Assembly: GCF_015244745.1 (NCBI RefSeq)
Contig: NZ_JABCQI010000003.1
Coordinates: forward strand, 186,001-250,000
Origin: Gluconobacter cadivus
GTDB lineage: Bacteria; Pseudomonadota; Alphaproteobacteria; Acetobacterales; Acetobacteraceae
DNA length: 64,000 nt
Direction of reading: 5' to 3'
Below the pieces are notes generated by a model. The model was not told the DNA's origin. It saw nothing but the letters and a program-made list of their open reading frames with translations, and searched no databases. Shown piece after piece: positions 27,303 through 34,835 of this stretch (within the stretch, counting starts at the first letter, position 1; each line of letters starts with the position of its first letter). The position numbers and the translations under genes are program-made.

Positions 27303-27968
27303 ATGACACGTTTTCCGATCCTCCTCCTCGATTATGACGGCACGCTGGCGGAAACGCAGCCGGCCATTCTTCGCAGCCTGAAAGAGGCATTCGATGCCGT
27401 GGGCGTCTCCGCGCCCACATCGGACGCGCTCAAACAGGAACTGACGCGGGGCGGAACGCTCCAGACGCTGTTTCAGGCGATCGTTCCCAAAAGCGACGAG
27501 CAGGATGCGGCGGCATTCGTGCGTCATTACCGGGCGTTCTACCCGACGGCGGACGAGGAAGAGACGGTCCTGTTCGACGGGGTGGTGGACACGTTGGCCG
27601 CACTGAAAGAGCAGGGCACCATCCTCGCCATTCTTAGCAACAAACACGCGCCGACTGTCTGTGCGAGCATCGCGCGCTTTGGCCTGACGCCGTTCTTCTC
27701 AGGTGTTGTGGCGTCCGAACCGCATTTTCCGCACAAGCCTGACCCGCGCGTGATGGATGAGCGCATTGTGCCGCTGTTTCCGAAGCAGCAGCGCTCGGAC
27801 TTTTTGATGGTGGGCGATACCGTGGCCGACCTCCAGTTCGCCCGCAATGCCGGGATCGCCTCATGCTGGGCCAGTTACGGCCACGGATCGGCCACTCAGT
27901 GCGCGGCATTGGACCCGGATCTGCGGATCGGGTCTTTCAGCGACCTGCCCGCCGCACTTCGGAACTGA
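27303..27968 (+). CDS. HAD-family hydrolase, phosphoglycolate phosphatase-like
   Basis: A 221-residue HAD subfamily I enzyme. Motif I is LLDYDGTLAET (nucleophile Asp and acid Asp), motif II ILSNKH, motif III lysine in HFPHKPDP, and motif IV VGDTVADLQFA. It has a helical cap between motifs I and II. It is likely cytoplasmic and acts on small phosphate esters; the true substrate is unknown. AGGAGA sits just upstream of ATG 27303, which is better than the longer frame from 27192 overlapping the hexosaminidase. Confidence 0.88.
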   Translation: MTRFPILLLDYDGTLAETQPAILRSLKEAFDAVGVSAPTSDALKQELTRGGTLQTLFQAIVPKSDEQDAAAFVRHYRAFYPTADEEETVLFDGVVDTLAALKEQGTILAILSNKHAPTVCASIARFGLTPFFSGVVASEPHFPHKPDPRVMDERIVPLFPKQQRSDFLMVGDTVADLQFARNAGIASCWASYGHGSATQCAALDPDLRIGSFSDLPAALRN

Positions 27969-27983
27969 AACGTCGCCGTCTGG

Positions 27984-29057
27984 TCAGGGCGCGGCGGGGC
28001 CGATGCTGCCGCGCAGGACCAGTTCGGTGTCGAGGATGACATTCTCGCTGCCGCTGGCCGCACTTAGCAGGCGTACGGCTTCCGTCCCCTTGCGTTCGTG
28101 AGGCTGGCGGATCGTGCTCAGATCGGCGCCTTCGGCGGCCGGGATGTCATCGAAGCCGAAGATCGAGACGTCCTGCGGGATGTTCAGGCCCAGCGCACGG
28201 ATGGTCTGCATGGCACCGATGGCGACGCGGTCGCTCATGGCGAGGATAGCGGTCGGGCGCTGGGCGCGGTTCAGCAGATGGCGGACGCCTTCCGCTCCCA
28301 TATCTTCGGAATTGATGGGGATTTCCCATGCCGGGACGTCTTCGGGAGCGATTTTCGCTTCTTGCAGCGCCAGAAGATAGCCTTCAAGGCGCATGGCGAT
28401 GGTGCTGTGAGCGATATTGGCGCGTCGTTTTGCCGTCAGAGGACCGAAATAGCCGTCATGGGCTGTTTTGAGCGACAGAATGCCGAAATGCCGGTGTCCG
28501 AGTTCAAGAAGGGTTTTGGCGGCGCGATACGCGGAGCCGCGATCGTCGATCCCGACATACGGCACGCCATCGAGGCGGGGCTGGTCCACCACGACGAGCG
28601 GAACATTGCGCTGCTGGGCCATGAGGACACAGCGGCTGTCGGGAGCGACGGAATAGAGGATATAACCGTCCACTGCGGCGTTGCCGAGCGAGACGGGTGC
28701 GGTGCGGTTGCGCAGATTACTACCCGCGGAAATCAGGGCGAGATCGGTTTCCAGATCGTCACAGGACCGGGCGACACCGTTGAGAACGCTCAGGATCGCG
28801 GGGTCGGTGAAGGCGTAGGGCAGGTCTTCGCTGAACAGGAAGCCCAGAGCGCCCGCGCGGCCGGTGGCGAGTTGCTTGGCGGCCGGATCCGGGCCGGTAT
28901 ATCCAAGCTCCTGCGCGGCGGCGAGGATCTTTTCGCGCAGGGCGGCCGATAGTTGGCCGGGGCGGATATAGGCGTTGGAGACCGTTGTGTGGGAAACCCC
29001 GACCTGTGCTGCCACGTCCTTGAGGGTTACTTTGCGGCGATCGTACTGTCGGGTCAT
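27984..29057 (-). CDS. LacI-family transcriptional regulator
   Basis: A 357-residue repressor. The N-terminal helix-turn-helix and hinge are VTLKDVAAQVGVSHTTVSNAYIRPGQLSAALREKILAAAQELGY, followed by a PBP1-like sugar-binding core (VVVDQPRLDGVPYVGIDD, ILAMSDRVAIGAMQ, VSIFGFDDIPAA). An upstream in-frame ATG at 29084 exists; 29057 is chosen because family members start a few residues before the helix-turn-helix. It converges with the HAD gene. A 26-base near-perfect palindrome lies about 145 bases upstream (29201-29226), a likely operator. The effector is probably a sugar. Confidence 0.92.
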   Translation of the reverse strand: MTRQYDRRKVTLKDVAAQVGVSHTTVSNAYIRPGQLSAALREKILAAAQELGYTGPDPAAKQLATGRAGALGFLFSEDLPYAFTDPAILSVLNGVARSCDDLETDLALISAGSNLRNRTAPVSLGNAAVDGYILYSVAPDSRCVLMAQQRNVPLVVVDQPRLDGVPYVGIDDRGSAYRAAKTLLELGHRHFGILSLKTAHDGYFGPLTAKRRANIAHSTIAMRLEGYLLALQEAKIAPEDVPAWEIPINSEDMGAEGVRHLLNRAQRPTAILAMSDRVAIGAMQTIRALGLNIPQDVSIFGFDDIPAAEGADLSTIRQPHERKGTEAVRLLSAASGSENVILDTELVLRGSIGPAAP

Positions 29058-29200
29058 GGTTCCGGTCTGTCCAGCAAAAGACACCAGACCTGTCGGGGCC
29101 GATCCTGACGGCTGCGGTATGATGTCAGTTTTCTCTTAAAAATCACTGATGGCACCATATCCAGTCTGCCGGACGGAAACCAGTCACGGACGCGGGAGGG

Positions 29201-29226
29201 ATTGCGAAAATGTACGATTTCGCAAT
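29201..29226. promoter_or_regulatory. 26-base near-perfect palindrome, candidate LacI operator
   Basis: ATTGCGAAA at 29201-29209 and TTTCGCAAT at 29218-29226 are perfect inverted arms around an eight-base centre that itself contains GTAC. Eleven of thirteen base pairs are symmetric. It lies between the LacI gene and the small Cys-rich gene. It lacks a T-run, so a terminator is less likely than an operator. Confidence 0.5.
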
Positions 29227-29260
29227 CACGGATCTGTCAAACCCTTCTCCGACCAAGAGA

Positions 29261-29518
29261 TCAGCTTTGTTTCGGCTTGGGAGCGGGAGCTTTTTTTGCC
29301 TGGGGGAGGGGAGTAAACATCGCGCGGCATTTGGGGGAGAGTTTGTCGATTTTCTTTTGCATGCAGGCGGTGATCTTGGCTTCATTGGGGATGGCCAGCG
29401 CGCACAGGCGAAGCGCATCGCCCTTGCAGGCCTGCGTCTGTTCTTCACGGGTGGCGGCGGAGGCACCCTGTGTCAGTGCAAATGTCAGGCCGGCCAGGGC
29501 AATACAATAACGGATCAT
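29261..29518 (-). CDS. Small secreted cysteine-rich protein
   Basis: An 85-residue protein with a signal peptide (MIRYCIALAGLTFALTQGASA). The mature part follows the alphaproteobacterial cysteine-rich repeat pattern: ACKGDALRLCA, then KITACMQKKIDKLSPKCRAMF, giving four cysteines that could form two disulfides in the periplasm. It ends in a Lys/Pro/Ala tail. AAGGAG precedes the ATG. Its function is unknown. A 14-base palindrome overlaps the ribosome-site region. Confidence 0.75.
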   Translation of the reverse strand: MIRYCIALAGLTFALTQGASAATREEQTQACKGDALRLCALAIPNEAKITACMQKKIDKLSPKCRAMFTPLPQAKKAPAPKPKQS

Positions 29519-29531
29519 GTGTTTTCTCCTT

Positions 29532-29545
29532 ACCTTCAGGTAAGC
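29532..29545 (-). promoter_or_regulatory. Palindrome touching the ribosome site of the Cys-rich gene
   Basis: TTACCT-TC-AGGTAA is a perfect inverted repeat. On the coding strand it reads into AAGGTAAGGAG, so as RNA it would form a small stem just in front of the Shine-Dalgarno sequence, or as DNA it could be an operator. Confidence 0.35.
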
Positions 29546-29646
29546 GTGTGGCGCTTTTTACAGTTTCAATCCGAAAAAACTTTATCGCAACTCTGTGTCC
29601 TGAAATATTCTTCAATAAGGACTTCCTGAATCCGGATTAACGACTT

Positions 29647-30030
29647 TCAGGAATGAAGAATGCGGGCAAACCGCGCAGATGCGGCCGGACCGGGCGCCGT
29701 TTCGGCGATGGGGGCCGGAAGCTCGGGCGGGAGGGCGCCGGGTTGCAGACTCATCAGGAGTACCCGGGCGCGTCTGGCATCTGGAGTGTCGGCCCAGCAG
29801 TAATGGATGGCGCGGGATTCACGTTGGGATTCGATCAGCCCCGCGCGTCTGAGGGCGCCCAGATGCTGGCTCAATGTGGGCTGTCCGATGCCGGTCATGG
29901 TTTCGATTTCGCTGACGGCATGGGTGCTGTCGAGCAGGGCCGAGAGGATCATGAGTCGCTGGGGCTGGGCGAGAATGCGCAGCCATTCCGCCAGTTCACG
30001 GCTTTTCTCAAGGGGAAGCAGGACGGTCAT
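29647..30030 (-). CDS. ArsR/SmtB-family regulator (BigR/SqrR-like position)
   Basis: A 127-residue winged-helix repressor: LAQPQRLMILSALLDS, then the recognition helix IGQPTLSQHLGALRRAGLIESQRES and wing AIHYCWAD. ATG 30030 overlaps the peroxiredoxin stop (ATGA), which decides the start. Its neighbours are those of BigR/SqrR persulfide-sensing repressors. However, only one cysteine is present (Cys78), while characterised BigR/SqrR proteins sense persulfide with two. The long Pro/Ala-rich C-terminal tail also differs. The probable target is the palindrome at 30723-30740. Confidence 0.87.
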   Translation of the reverse strand: MTVLLPLEKSRELAEWLRILAQPQRLMILSALLDSTHAVSEIETMTGIGQPTLSQHLGALRRAGLIESQRESRAIHYCWADTPDARRARVLLMSLQPGALPPELPAPIAETAPGPAASARFARILHS

Positions 30031-30674
30031 GAACGCTCCCGCGGCATGGGCTGGAAGAACCATTTGGCCCCGGCTTTTTCCACGGCGGCCTGCGTCTGGA
30101 GCGGGGGGGCTATGGTGCGCTGTCCGGGCTGCCAGCTTTCGGGTGTGAGGGCTCCTGCGCGGTCGACTTCCTGTAGGGCGCAGAGCAGGCGCAGGAGTTC
30201 GGGAACGGAGCGCCCGACCGTGGCGGGGTAGTTGAGGATCGCCCGAACGGTGCCCGTGGGGTCAATCATGAAAACGGAGCGGACCGTCGCGCTGTCCTGT
30301 GCCGTGCTGTCGAGCATACCGTAAGCCTTGGCGACGGCGAGAGATGGGTCTTCGATGATGGGGAAGGGGACGTGAACGTCGAACTGCGTCCGGATGGCAT
30401 TCACCCAGGCCAGATGGGCGGGAAGACTGTCGGCCGAGATGCCGAGAAGTGCGCAGTCCCGCTGCTGGAACTCTTCCGCGCTGCGGGCCAAGGCGATGAA
30501 TTCGCTGGTGCAGACGGGTGTGAAATCGGCCGGATGGGCGAACAACAGCACCCAATGGCCGCGCAGGGCGCTCATGATGAACTCGCCATGCGTGGTCCGG
30601 GCACTGAAATCCGGAGCGCGGTCGCCGATGCGAAGGGACGGAAAAGACGATTCAGCGGGAGGGGGTACGGTCAT
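30027..30674 (-). CDS. 1-Cys peroxiredoxin (Prx6 type)
   Basis: A 215-residue thiol peroxidase. The peroxidatic motif HPADFTPVCTSE has Cys55, and RSVFMIDPTGTVRAILNYPATVGRS is the Prx6-type dimer region. No resolving cysteine is evident in the usual place, although Cys74 and a cysteine near residue 165 exist. It reduces peroxides and possibly sulfane-sulfur species. It is co-transcribed with the downstream ArsR gene and divergent from the persulfide dioxygenase, so it probably responds to the same operator. Confidence 0.92.
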   Translation of the reverse strand: MTVPPPAESSFPSLRIGDRAPDFSARTTHGEFIMSALRGHWVLLFAHPADFTPVCTSEFIALARSAEEFQQRDCALLGISADSLPAHLAWVNAIRTQFDVHVPFPIIEDPSLAVAKAYGMLDSTAQDSATVRSVFMIDPTGTVRAILNYPATVGRSVPELLRLLCALQEVDRAGALTPESWQPGQRTIAPPLQTQAAVEKAGAKWFFQPMPRERS

Positions 30675-30701
30675 GGTCCGGTTCCAAAAGCATCAGGGCG
30701 C

Positions 30702-30740
30702 TTGACATGCAATACTTACAATATTAACTTAACAGTTAAT
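30702..30740 (+). promoter_or_regulatory. Promoter with overlapping palindromic operator (sulfide operon)
   Basis: TTGACA at 30702-30707 is a consensus -35 box. With a 17-base spacer the -10 would be TAACTT at 30725-30730. A perfect inverted repeat ATTAACT-TAAC-AGTTAAT spans 30723-30740 and covers that -10. AT-rich dyads overlapping the promoter are typical of ArsR/BigR-type repression. It sits between the divergent peroxiredoxin-ArsR and MBL-SQR-TauE units, so one operator could control both. Confidence 0.7.
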
Positions 30741-30782
30741 GAAAGTGTCGTAAAGACATTCCGCAGCCAGAAGGTGAACGCC

Positions 30783-31709
30783 ATGCACGATGCAGCAATT
30801 CAGGCCGCGACCGGCCAGATCCGGCGAACCGAGCAAGGTGCGACGCCCGTTCCCGTCGTCTGTACGTTTTTCGATGAAGCCACGAACACCGCGACGCATG
30901 TGGTCCATTGCCCCGTCACGAAGCGCGCTGCCGTTATTGACAGTGTCCTCGATTATGACGCTGCGGCCGGACGCACGTCGCATGGTTCGGCGCAGGCAAT
31001 TGTTGATTATGTCGGGCGCGAAGGCCTGACTGTGGACTGGCAGCTTGAGACGCATGCCCATGCGGACCATCTCTCCGCCGCGCCCTGGTTGCAGGAAAAA
31101 ATTGGCGGCAAGCTGGGGATCGGCGCGGATATCACGCTGGTTCAGGCTGTGTTCGGAAAGATCTTCAACGCGGGAACGCGGTTTGCGCGGGACGGGTCGC
31201 AGTTTGACCGTCTGTTCCGTGATGGCGAGACGTTCCAGATTGGGGAACTTCCCGTGACGGTGCTGCATGTTCCGGGTCACACACCTGCGGATATGGCATT
31301 CGTGATCGGTGATGCGGCATTTGTGGGCGATACGATTTTTATGCCGGATTTTGGTACGGCGCGGGCGGATTTTCCGGGCGGTGATCCGCGCCAGCTGTTC
31401 CGCTCCATCCGCCGTCTGCTGTCACTTCCGGTCGAGACGCGGCTGTTCCTGTGCCATGACTACAAGGCGCCGGGACGGGACGACTATGTCTGGCTGACGA
31501 CGGTCGGGCACGAGCGTGGTTACAACATTCATGTTCATGACGGCGTGAGCGAAGAGGAGTTCGTGCAGATGCGCACCGCCCGCGACGCGACGCTTGCGAT
31601 GCCGCGCCTCCTGATGCCGTCCGTGCAGGTCAACATGCGCGGTGGGCACCTGCCTGAACCCGAAGCCGACGGCGTGAGCTACATCAAGATCCCCGTCAAT
31701 CGCGTCTGA
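30783..31709 (+). CDS. MBL-fold persulfide dioxygenase-like protein (Blh/ETHE1 type)
   Basis: A 308-residue metallo-beta-lactamase-fold protein. It has HAHADH at 91-96, VPGHTPADMAFVIGD, FVGDTIFMPDFGTARADFPGG, and LCHDY near the C-terminal third: the metal-site set of persulfide dioxygenases and Blh. Such enzymes use mononuclear iron to oxidise glutathione persulfide to sulfite. AAGGTG lies before ATG 30783. The context (SQR fusion and sulfite exporter downstream, ArsR operator upstream) supports sulfide detoxification. In several other bacteria DUF442 is fused to this protein; here it is not. Confidence 0.9.
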   Translation: MHDAAIQAATGQIRRTEQGATPVPVVCTFFDEATNTATHVVHCPVTKRAAVIDSVLDYDAAAGRTSHGSAQAIVDYVGREGLTVDWQLETHAHADHLSAAPWLQEKIGGKLGIGADITLVQAVFGKIFNAGTRFARDGSQFDRLFRDGETFQIGELPVTVLHVPGHTPADMAFVIGDAAFVGDTIFMPDFGTARADFPGGDPRQLFRSIRRLLSLPVETRLFLCHDYKAPGRDDYVWLTTVGHERGYNIHVHDGVSEEEFVQMRTARDATLAMPRLLMPSVQVNMRGGHLPEPEADGVSYIKIPVNRV

Positions 31710-31722
31710 AATCCATCCGTCC

Positions 31723-31743
31723 GGCACGGTTGTGCCTTATTTT
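31723..31743 (+). terminator. Possible attenuator between MBL and SQR genes
   Basis: GGCAC-GGTT-GTGCC at 31723-31736 is followed by TTATTTT. It is a short stem with an imperfect T-run between two genes of one presumed operon, so it may cause partial termination or protect the mRNA end. Confidence 0.3.
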
Positions 31744-31760
31744 GCGTTTCTGGAGTTCCC

Positions 31761-33449
31761 ATGCCAACCCGTCATCTGACCGACAGCTATGCCATTTCCC
31801 CCCAGATTGCCGTGCAGGATATTGCCGATCTGAAGGCGGAGGGATTTCATACGATCCTTTGTTTCCGCCCTGACGGGGAGGCGCCGGATCAGCCGGAAAT
31901 GAAAGTGATCGAAGCCGCCGCGAAAGAGGCTGGACTGGCATTTGCTGCAATTCCGGTAAAGTCCGGAACCGTGCCGAGCGAAACGCAGATCGCCGAAACA
32001 CGGCAGGTTCTGGCGACACTTCCCGCGCCGGTTGTCGGCTATTGCCGCTCGGGCACGCGGGCCGGGCAGATCTGGGCTCTGGCCGAGGCGGGCAAGCGTC
32101 CTGCCGCTGAGATTTTCGCGGCAACGGAACGGGCCGGGGTGGATATCAGCCGTTTGCGGGCACGGATCGAGCGTGTGGCCGCGCCGGCGGCGGCTCCGCG
32201 CAAGGATGCGGCGCATTTTCAGGTTCTGATCATCGGTGGTGGCGCGGGTGGTCTGTCGACTGCGGGCAGTCTGCTCAAGCGGAACCGGAATCTGTCGATT
32301 GGCGTGGTGGAGCCGTCCAACGAGCATTTCTACCAGCCGGGCTGGACGCTTGTGGGCGGCGGTGTTTTTCAGGCCGCACAAACGCGCCGCAAGGAAGCGG
32401 ATGTCATGCCGAAAGACGTTGTCTGGGTGAAGCAGGCGGCAAAACTGTTCCGGCCGGATGTGCGCGAAGTGGTTCTGACGGACGGCACGGTCGTGTCCTA
32501 TGACGCGCTGGTTGTGGCGACGGGGATTACGCTGAACTGGGACGCTATTCCCGGTCTGGCGGAGACGCTGGGCAAGAACGGCGTGACGTCGAACTACCGT
32601 TTCGATCTGGCCCCTTACACATGGCAGCTTGTGCAGCAGCTCAAGGGCGGCACGGCGATCTTTACCCAGCCGCCCATGCCGATCAAATGTGCGGGTGCGC
32701 CGCAGAAAGCCGTGTATCTGTCCTGCGATGCGTGGAAGCGCCGGGGCGTTCTGGACAACATTTCGGTCGAGTTCGATACCGCAACACCGGGGCTGTTCGG
32801 TGTGAAGGATTTCGTGCCGCCGCTGATGGAATATATCAAGCGCTATCACGTCGGATTGCACACCGGATCGAAGCTCGTGGAAGTGGACGGGCCGAACCGT
32901 AAGGCTGTTTTCGAACGCAAGGTCGGGGAGAATGTGGAGCGGGTTGAGCGGACGTTCGACATGCTGCATGTCGTGCCGCCGCAGAGCGCGCCGCAGGTGA
33001 TCCGCGACAGTGCGCTTTCGGGATCGGACGGGTTTGTTGAAGTCAATCCGGCGACGTTGCAGCATGTGCGTTTTCCGGATGTGTTCGCCCTCGGAGACGT
33101 GATCGGGACGTCTTGCGCCAAGACCGCAGCGGCGGTTCGGGTGCAGGCGCCTGTGGTGGCGACCAATGTGCTGGCGTTTCTGAAGCATCAGGGGCCGGTT
33201 TCGGAATATGAGGGCTATGGAGCCTGTCCGTTGACGGTGGAAAACGGACGGATCGTGTTGGCCGAGTTCAGTTACGGTGGCAAACTGGCTCCGACGCTGC
33301 CGAAATGGCTGCTTAACGGACAGAAGCCGACGCGTCTGGCCTGGTGGCTTAAGAAATATGTCATGCCGCTGATGTATTGGGACGGGATGCTGAAAGGGCG
33401 TGAGCTGATGGTCGCGCCCAAGCCCCTGAATGCGAAAAAGGGCGGTTGA
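31761..33449 (+). CDS. DUF442 phosphatase-like domain fused to type II sulfide:quinone reductase
   Basis: A 562-residue fusion. Residues 1 to about 135 are a DUF442 (beta-lactamase-hydrolase-like phosphatase) domain with the P-loop CRSGTRAGQIWAL (Cys95). Residues from about 152 are an FAD flavoprotein: VLIIGGGAGGLSTAG, YQPGWTLVGGG, PPMPIKCAGAPQKAVYLS (Cys310) and FALGDVIGTSCAKTAAAVRVQAPVVA. The two cysteine sites and KCAGAPQK match type II SQR. It oxidises sulfide, reduces ubiquinone, and hands the sulfane sulfur to a small thiol for the adjacent dioxygenase. The DUF442 part may move sulfur; that is inference. Confidence 0.9.
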   Translation: MPTRHLTDSYAISPQIAVQDIADLKAEGFHTILCFRPDGEAPDQPEMKVIEAAAKEAGLAFAAIPVKSGTVPSETQIAETRQVLATLPAPVVGYCRSGTRAGQIWALAEAGKRPAAEIFAATERAGVDISRLRARIERVAAPAAAPRKDAAHFQVLIIGGGAGGLSTAGSLLKRNRNLSIGVVEPSNEHFYQPGWTLVGGGVFQAAQTRRKEADVMPKDVVWVKQAAKLFRPDVREVVLTDGTVVSYDALVVATGITLNWDAIPGLAETLGKNGVTSNYRFDLAPYTWQLVQQLKGGTAIFTQPPMPIKCAGAPQKAVYLSCDAWKRRGVLDNISVEFDTATPGLFGVKDFVPPLMEYIKRYHVGLHTGSKLVEVDGPNRKAVFERKVGENVERVERTFDMLHVVPPQSAPQVIRDSALSGSDGFVEVNPATLQHVRFPDVFALGDVIGTSCAKTAAAVRVQAPVVATNVLAFLKHQGPVSEYEGYGACPLTVENGRIVLAEFSYGGKLAPTLPKWLLNGQKPTRLAWWLKKYVMPLMYWDGMLKGRELMVAPKPLNAKKGG

Positions 33450-34224
33450 GCGGATCGTGCATATTGCCCTTGAGCTGGCCTGCGGTGTTCTGATCGGGTT
33501 TACGCTGGGACTGATCGGGGGCGGCGGGTCCATTCTGGCCGTTCCCTTGATGGTTTATGTCGTGGGAGTGAAAAACGCCCATGTCGCTATCGGAACGAGC
33601 GCCATGGCGGTAGCGGTCAACGCTCTGGCCGGGTTGGTCAGCCATGCCCGCGCGGGGACGGTCAAATGGAAATGCGCGGGCATTTTCGCGCCCTGCGGCG
33701 TAGCGGGGGCGTTGATCGGGGCGGCGTTTGGCAAGGCGGTGAATGGCGAAAAGCTGTTGCTGTGTTTTGCGCTGCTGATGGTCGTGGTCGGTGTGCTCAT
33801 GCTGCGGGGGCGCCGCAACAAGGGTGAGGCCGGGGCGGCGTGTAACCGTCAGAACATGCCGCGCGTCATGATGGCCGGGGCCGGGACGGGCGTGTTGTCC
33901 GGATTTTTCGGGATTGGCGGCGGGTTTTTGATCGTCCCGGCGCTGATTGCCTGCACACGGATGCCCATTCTCAATGCGGTCGGCACATCGCTGGTCGCGG
34001 TGGCGGCGCTGGGCGCGAGTACGGCGCTGAGTTACATGCTCTCGGGCTATGTGGACTGGGTGATGGGTCTGCTGTTCGTGGCGGGGGGCGTCATCGGCAG
34101 CTTTCTCGGGACCCGTGCGGCGAAGCGCCTTTCAGGCTCCGGTCCCGCGCTGACGACGTTCTTTGCCTGCGTCATTTTCACGGTTGCGGCGTACATGATC
34201 TGGAAGAGCCTCGCTGCATTGTAA
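33430..34224 (+). CDS. TauE/SafE-family sulfite exporter
   Basis: A 264-residue inner-membrane protein with about eight hydrophobic segments and the family's repeated glycine-rich motif: TLGLIGGGGSILAVPLMVYVVG in the first half and FFGIGGGFLIVPALIACTRMPILNAVGTSLVAVAALG in the second. It overlaps the SQR fusion by 20 bases (ATG 33430; GTG 33457 is an alternative). In this operon it most likely exports sulfite made by the persulfide dioxygenase. Confidence 0.92.
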   Translation: MRKRAVERIVHIALELACGVLIGFTLGLIGGGGSILAVPLMVYVVGVKNAHVAIGTSAMAVAVNALAGLVSHARAGTVKWKCAGIFAPCGVAGALIGAAFGKAVNGEKLLLCFALLMVVVGVLMLRGRRNKGEAGAACNRQNMPRVMMAGAGTGVLSGFFGIGGGFLIVPALIACTRMPILNAVGTSLVAVAALGASTALSYMLSGYVDWVMGLLFVAGGVIGSFLGTRAAKRLSGSGPALTTFFACVIFTVAAYMIWKSLAAL

Positions 34225-34230
34225 GGCGTG

Positions 34231-34581
34231 TCAGTCGAGGCCGAAATTCGGAAAAATTGTGAAGCACACCATCGAGAAATAGAACATGACCGCCAGCAGG
34301 ATGTGACACATATAAAGTGGTGCGATCATGGCGCCGCGCCTGCGGAAAAACGCCATCAAAACACCGAAGGCCGCGATGGCGACAGCGAGCGCCACGTTCA
34401 GCATAAGGCGGCTGTCTCCATTGCTGATCGCAATGACGAGAAAGACGGCGCCCACAATGGCCGATCCGACATGGACGGGCGTGAGGAAGCTGAAAGGGCG
34501 CTTGTAGCGGGCCGCGAAAATAGCGAGCCAGACGCCCATGATCACCGTGAGAGTGAAGCACCCCGTCGAAGCATACAGCAT
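34231..34581 (-). CDS. Four-helix membrane protein of unknown function
   Basis: A 116-residue protein that is almost entirely hydrophobic: FTLTVIMGVWLAIFAARY, VHVGSAIVGAVFLVIAIS, VALAVAIAAFGVLMAFF and MCHILLAVMFYFSMVCFTIF. Histidines at the starts of helices 2 and 4 (TPVHVG, YMCHILL) could be heme or metal ligands, as in small b-type cytochromes, but I cannot confirm it. The frame extends to 34710, but the upstream part is Arg/Gln-rich and not membrane-like, so ATG 34581 is used. It ends six bases from the TauE gene, convergent. Confidence 0.7.
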   Translation of the reverse strand: MLYASTGCFTLTVIMGVWLAIFAARYKRPFSFLTPVHVGSAIVGAVFLVIAISNGDSRLMLNVALAVAIAAFGVLMAFFRRRGAMIAPLYMCHILLAVMFYFSMVCFTIFPNFGLD

Positions 34582-34780
34582 CAGTCGTCCATCCTGTCTC
34601 TGCGCAAAATCGCGGAGCCGTGACTGGAGCAGTCGGAAGTCCGCACATGCCGTTCTGGTGGCTTGTTTACTCCAGAACGGTTTTGCGGGCCATATGTTCC
34701 GGACGATCAAGTCTTTGCCTGTGCGGGCATATCACAAACAAATACCACCTACAGGTATAATGATTTTCAAGGTTTCCTTT

Positions 34781-34815
34781 CTGTTTCGATATGACATAAT
34801 CATGAAACGAAACAG
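34781..34815. promoter_or_regulatory. Inverted repeat before the XRE-cupin gene
   Basis: CTGTTTCG at 34781-34788 and CGAAACAG at 34808-34815 are perfect eight-base arms separated by 19 bases, ending about 20 bases before the ATG at 34836. A TATAAT at 34756-34761 may be the -10 box. The arrangement suits an autoregulatory operator or an mRNA stem upstream of the ribosome site. Confidence 0.45.
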
Positions 34816-34835
34816 GAGAGGGGGCATGGGACAGG

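Noticed and set aside
31737-33533. A 598-codon open frame antisense to the SQR fusion.
   Set aside because: Arg/His-rich shadow frame without motifs; it covers the SQR gene completely.
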